From assembly GCA_019038745.1 (NCBI GenBank), contig JAHOYV010000033.1, positions 1 through 64,000 of the forward strand: a stretch of DNA of 64,000 nucleotides. Direction: 5' to 3'. The stretch is from Gemmatimonadales bacterium. Its GTDB lineage: Bacteria; Krumholzibacteriota; Krumholzibacteriia; LZORAL124-64-63. The notes under the pieces were generated by a model, which saw only the letters and a list, made by a program, of their open reading frames with translations, was not told where the DNA came from and ran no database searches. Shown here piece by piece: positions 61,601 to 64,000 of this stretch; within the stretch, counting starts at the first letter, position 1, and each line of letters begins with the position of its first letter. A program made the translations under genes and the position numbers.

Positions 61601-61742
61601 CACCTGGTCTCCCGGCGGCGTTTACTTGTGTTTGGGGACCGAACCGGCCCGGCAACATTATCAGGTCCTTGGCCGAGTGACCGAGAGTTCATTGATCCTC
61701 TTCCAGGAGCAATCCCCTCTACCAGGGGAAAAAGACAGCTGA
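55677..61742 (+). CDS. 2021-aa protein of unknown function; C-terminal region resembles a degenerate SF1 helicase/P-loop core
   Basis: Uninterrupted ORF; TPR-like N-terminus; Walker A-like FLVLKGLAGSGRQGALLRALL, VIIMCEIQRF, QRLILTVDP, and C-terminal LGRVTESSLILFQE resembling SF1 motif VI. Confidence 0.8.
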   Translation: MENSGNAEKSYWDLIVRSEQALTQGDFPLAEKLFHQAHLMREESPGRVFISEKITDGLVGMWGRARHDKGKPKFPTGRWNKRCGKFREEFTGQAERVVREGVRLAELRPEDDAEANQPILEAALFLVSRSRLFREEPASSVPLLMGLFRTARRTGRPFDVQLVRHDIPLTEEDRLWLARRGGELLETFVEDGHLAPGSKAAEEWAAVFLQLLQVRYFGSTSRLEEERSWLEAVTADRFLDRGAAAVALYREYLQGNPEPGTRADEARVRLLEMLGNCDRDYFPIPLYPEAMGAMQSAGLSAGNEVAGRYEAALARIEYRRPDSCHDPATSLAWATLSLESDGSVGVVFWWGEEPRDVGFWHPGDDPEPLEEFLAPCGERLVLADPGVLAALGEVWTGEMVCWTARDFATALINGLPRGIPQETPPFLEIALNEAGPWRGGWKPSLGNPILQPPRTSAILESWGGGPVSEALLAGLIWLGVRSRIARVDPTLRAGIGELARRGDEAAGFLYEFLVLDGEASRAVDQTFEPWTLSLLWTRPDPVTKVRSHEVGQGSAWTDSSARPDLGRNDLAIVSTGDPAAVLAAWNDGQSKWRIVLDRADRLDVLAGMDAAVIGPSTVIPPGGTVHSLEGALQLLESMLGFTDRPTGAVDGLLPLFHWRRLVETHNGDLLDFLSADPQTASEIPLFKRYVEWVADVPREEPSLGEDSSRDSWAGQFSQRVRKSGLVVGTANLLDFDSDRLNNLWGVFEGSGASWVWLDSAAIHSSLLALGTLDIPSLHGMLHQRGRRHLSLLTGAVWHRQDVEEWLSSYLQIYGDPYCLAMTDCRVPTIRLVAEGFAPDSLVHRRESLLGTVARIEGVFAAAGGGTVLLPGRGLPGEFWSLVANAEIDLAREGWSFLASSEIHSPLAASLDVSPGSGILAVPVLASLEDWDWPQATEGSPQVWAQADRDRRVYRDRLRRACSLEIAGLLAGPWETVEILDARWQRLFPADEASRTFDQPRIGHPDSGPIPARLLSLVDSWLDTRPGNSPIVGKPDNVPPTGIRFVQEDPAETWDSLQTWLVGSWEWGDSGSRVLVVSNSVPPSAAVLVAKVGGSGISVWPPFEPDQVPGPVLWCRPEDFSDSTLGNTLAEFPPQVVLAWDLASWLPGAENEALDEALALRRILDTGSASVYLAGSCLSPAWLQFLGAVCGPGFHSSQPPGAFASSGSGSELGPAGETTAEPVGRRVPNCLDCGEAEVPAAVTDRLRRLLSRIRPILSSGPVLVSDQKGAEATGTGPSEDRLLSLDWLARLAGLRQEDLAEGIRLLRWAARLAGDTLSLAATESLQDQNRSMGHCLFIRHRFAELENIVVRLEEQARILLPLWLGNRASGVPVWVDLESPPVDLKNDELALLDNLLLGLGDPGLVGWCGLVYYCPAGSIHSSRRIIRCDVPGEAMLEKLSGQIRLFGSRLGDVMSSAVETGQGFLVETGLTDLRDEEREFLALGSALGFWTWSGPSCRRAVYMVDLLTLADSPTAQGYGPAWGLFGDLIRSSLGDNLPLHLPENVERKRSQGFGGRLVGSLRSWLPEQDEPEEQDTAFRRVLKLLDQPEGNSFLVLKGLAGSGRQGALLRALLSHRTSGLDPCEVTVYCPDTATAAGFVREARKLGLPGPLDIRIPQGSAIPGGPSVKESWLADSSRSVIIMCEIQRFEAETRYRISQAGRGQRLILTVDPFSSSEPWEHLFLTTPRVDDVVELGTQGKVCRRLWSGVSELVPPELQGHSGSGNSSPGYLVSDYSANLDHCLSSIFQEHQEGRLPGRIRLTGSVAGDLDYLGTRIRDKGWLSVAEKSLDILVQPGPCEFLAAATDVLARSGELARAFDPGLEDAPSLLPALLGPRAAQAASRWLGEVDLSGDAMSLTEFLGLMQTTDWAGTFLAYPEAVLRLNQLLDSWGGFNMARLLDTPLWEAWWYTMMDDLGHAGPERRRPLVALAATARPAGTWSPGGVYLCLGTEPARQHYQVLGRVTESSLILFQEQSPLPGEKDS

Positions 61743-61914
61743 GCCAGGTCTGTGCTTCATCCCCAAGTTGACGCACAACTCCCACTTGTTAGGGAACAGT
61801 CCAGGAATTAGTTTTGAGGTATTATGGATTGTCGGTTCCTGGCCATTGTCCATCCCTTGTCCGGCCATTGTCCGACCATCAGTCATGTTTTCGTTTCAGA
61901 TTGGAGCTTACTTC

Positions 61915-63315
61915 ATGGATTTGCCCTTCGAACCATACCGCGTCAAGGTCGTGGAGAGAATCCAGCGCGTCAGCAGGGAGGAACGTGTCCGTTTCCTGCA
62001 GGAATCAGGTTACAATGTCTTCAAGATTCCGTCCGAAGCCATCTACATAGATTTGCTGACCGATAGTGGCACGAGTGCCATGAGCGACTTGCAGTGGGCT
62101 GCCATGATGAGTGGTGACGAAGCCTACGCATGCAGCAAGTCATTCGCCGATTTCGAGTCGACCATCAAGGATATATTCGGGTACAAGCACGTTATTCCAA
62201 CCCACCAGGGCCGGGCTGCCGAGGGGTTGCTTTTCGCCGTCACCCTTAAGCCGGGGTTCGTCGTTCCCAACAACATCCACTTCGACACCACACGGGCCAA
62301 TGTGGAATACCAACAGGCCATCGCCCTTGATTGCATCGGCGAAGAGGGGCTGGATCCCACCCTTGAGGCACCTTTCAAGGGTGATATGTCTCTGGACAAG
62401 TTGGCCGCGGCTTTTGAGAAATACGGAGTCGATCGCATCCCCTTCGTGATGTTGACTATCACCAACAACAGCGGGGGAGGGCAGCCGGTGTCCATGGCCA
62501 ATGCCCGAGCGGTATCCGAGTTCTGTAATGAAAAGGGTGTGCCCCTGATCTTCGATGCCTGCCGTTTCGCCGAGAATGCCTGGTTCATCCAGCAGCGCGA
62601 GGAAGGTTACGCCGACTGCTCGATCCAAGAAATCAGCCGGGAGATGTTCGCCCTCGGTGCGGGCTGCACGATGAGCGCCAAAAAGGATGCCCTGGTAAAC
62701 ATCGGGGGCTTCCTCTGCCTGAATGATGAAAAGTGGGCCCAGGAGGCGACCAACCTGTTGCTGCTTCGGGAAGGTTTTCCGACGTACGGGGGACTGGCCG
62801 GGCGCGACCTGGCCGCCGTGGCCCAGGGTTTGCGCGAAGTACTGGATGTCGACTACCTGACGTATCGCATCGGCCAAGTTGCTCGCCTGGGACAACGCCT
62901 GGATGAACTGGGTGTTCCCTACCTGCGCCCCGCCGGTGGGCATGCAATTTACGTGGATGCCAGAACGGCCCTGCCCCACATTCCACAATCCGAGTTCCCG
63001 GCCCAGGTGTTCACTGCCGCGTTGTACTTGGAAGGGGCGGTTAGAGGCGTCGAAATCGGTAGTCTCATGTTCGAGCACGAGGATCCGGATACCGGGGAGA
63101 AGGTTCATCCGGCCATGGAGTTGGTGCGACTTGCCATCCCCAGGCGGGTTTATTCCCACACCCAGCTTGAGTATGTGGCCCAGGTTTGTGCCCGCGTTAT
63201 GGAGATAGGGGAGAGTCTGCGTGGCCTGGAAATTGTTTGGGAGCCGCCAGCATTGCGTCATTTTACGGCGTCCCTGCGCCCTGCCGGCGGGGGAAAGATG
63301 GTTCAGACAAACTGA
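61915..63315 (+). CDS. tnaA: Tryptophanase/tyrosine phenol-lyase family PLP beta-eliminating lyase, predicted tryptophanase
   Basis: IYIDLLTDSGTSAMSDLQWAAMMSGDEAYA; THQGRAAEGLL; GCTMSAKKDALVNIGG PLP Lys; LRHFTASL. Confidence 0.92.
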   Translation: MDLPFEPYRVKVVERIQRVSREERVRFLQESGYNVFKIPSEAIYIDLLTDSGTSAMSDLQWAAMMSGDEAYACSKSFADFESTIKDIFGYKHVIPTHQGRAAEGLLFAVTLKPGFVVPNNIHFDTTRANVEYQQAIALDCIGEEGLDPTLEAPFKGDMSLDKLAAAFEKYGVDRIPFVMLTITNNSGGGQPVSMANARAVSEFCNEKGVPLIFDACRFAENAWFIQQREEGYADCSIQEISREMFALGAGCTMSAKKDALVNIGGFLCLNDEKWAQEATNLLLLREGFPTYGGLAGRDLAAVAQGLREVLDVDYLTYRIGQVARLGQRLDELGVPYLRPAGGHAIYVDARTALPHIPQSEFPAQVFTAALYLEGAVRGVEIGSLMFEHEDPDTGEKVHPAMELVRLAIPRRVYSHTQLEYVAQVCARVMEIGESLRGLEIVWEPPALRHFTASLRPAGGGKMVQTN

Positions 63316-63326
63316 TTGGAGGGAAT

Positions 63327-63995
63327 TTGCTAGCCCTGGATTTGAGTTGTTCGGAACTTCCCGAGGAGTTTTCGGCTCTGGTGAAAGGCCACCTGGAAGG
63401 GGCTGCAAAGGCTCTTGATCTGGCGGCGGATTTCCACCACATCGAAATCTGTGCGGATGATTTCTCCGGACAGGATGGGGCTTGGTTCAGTTTTCACTCC
63501 CAGGTTGAGGGAAATAATTCCCGCGTCGGCGCAATTCTCTATTGCTCATCCGACGTATTTTGCAAATCTCGCTTCGCCTCGCCGGGGCTTATGCCCGGAG
63601 TGGAGATTTGGGAGCAGTTGCCGGTTCAGGCTTTGGAGCCGGGATTGATTCCCGGAGAATTTTCCGGCCAGGAAGCGGACAGCTTTCTGTATCACAACCT
63701 GATTTTGGCTCAGGACCTTGTTCTGGAAAGTCTGAACATGACGGCCATCCCCAACTCCATGGCGCAAGCCTTCGCTATGGCCTGGAGCGTGACCATTGAT
63801 GGCCGGCTTTCCCGACTCGGTCTGCCTGGATATTCTCTATTGCATCGTAGGGGTCGGTTCAGCAGGTTGTTTTCATCGGTTGGGGTTCTGCTTCCCGGCC
63901 ATTGGGACATATTCCAGTCACTTTGGGACGGAGCCCTGACTGCTTCTGCGGAGGTCCTTTCCGCGAGCCGGCAATTGCCTCGACTGCGGCCATGA
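63327..63995 (+). CDS. Hypothetical protein (start uncertain, TTG 63327)
   Basis: ORF in frame to TGA 63993-63995; directly follows the lyase; TGA overlaps an ATG at 63992. Confidence 0.6.
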   Translation: MLALDLSCSELPEEFSALVKGHLEGAAKALDLAADFHHIEICADDFSGQDGAWFSFHSQVEGNNSRVGAILYCSSDVFCKSRFASPGLMPGVEIWEQLPVQALEPGLIPGEFSGQEADSFLYHNLILAQDLVLESLNMTAIPNSMAQAFAMAWSVTIDGRLSRLGLPGYSLLHRRGRFSRLFSSVGVLLPGHWDIFQSLWDGALTASAEVLSASRQLPRLRP

Positions 63996-64000
63996 ACCGG

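Noticed and set aside
61743-61914. tnaC-like leader peptide upstream of the tryptophanase gene
   Set aside because: The short ORF starting MDCRFLAIVHPLSGHCPTISH runs into the structural gene and lacks the Trp/Pro arrangement of TnaC; only a weak GGCCATTGTCC direct repeat is visible
62140-63408. 422-aa minus-strand ORF
   Set aside because: Antisense of the tryptophanase-type gene, which has unambiguous conserved motifs

Overview
The window looks like a chromosomal segment from an uncultured-type FCB-superphylum bacterium. This placement is inferred from PorV, GWxTD-like, TonB-dependent receptor and FlgD/T9SS-like C-terminal domains alongside housekeeping clusters; it was not tested phylogenetically. 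About 57 protein genes are supported. They include an oligopeptide ABC transporter, a TonB receptor/secreted protein/PorV trio, a GWxTD-like protein, exbB-exbD-exbD-tonB, tolC plus a MacB-type ATPase, a rhomboid-TPR protein and lysC (-). The housekeeping part covers radC-mreBCD-mrdA-rodA-lgt-aroE-comF, pgk-secG-tRNALeu(GAG), an Ala/Lys-repeat H1-like gene, an EF-G paralog, yebC-ruvCAB, a B12/radical SAM gene (-), queA-tgt-yajC-def-fmt-rsmB-PASTA-rpe, and ffh-rpsP-khpA-rimM-trmD-rplS-rnhB-yraN. It ends with an S8 protease carrying a sorting-like tail, a 2021-aa protein of unknown function, a tryptophanase-type PLP lyase and an orphan ORF. No CRISPR array, rRNA, transposase or prophage was seen. 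The best candidates for something undescribed are: (i) the 2021-aa ORF at 55677-61742, whose C-terminus reads like an SF1 helicase core with the catalytic lysine lost; (ii) the tryptophanase-type lyase with a TPL-like body but tryptophanase specificity residues; (iii) the EF-G paralog with degenerate G2, G3 and G4 motifs; and (iv) the paired low-complexity extensions on S16 and the KH protein.
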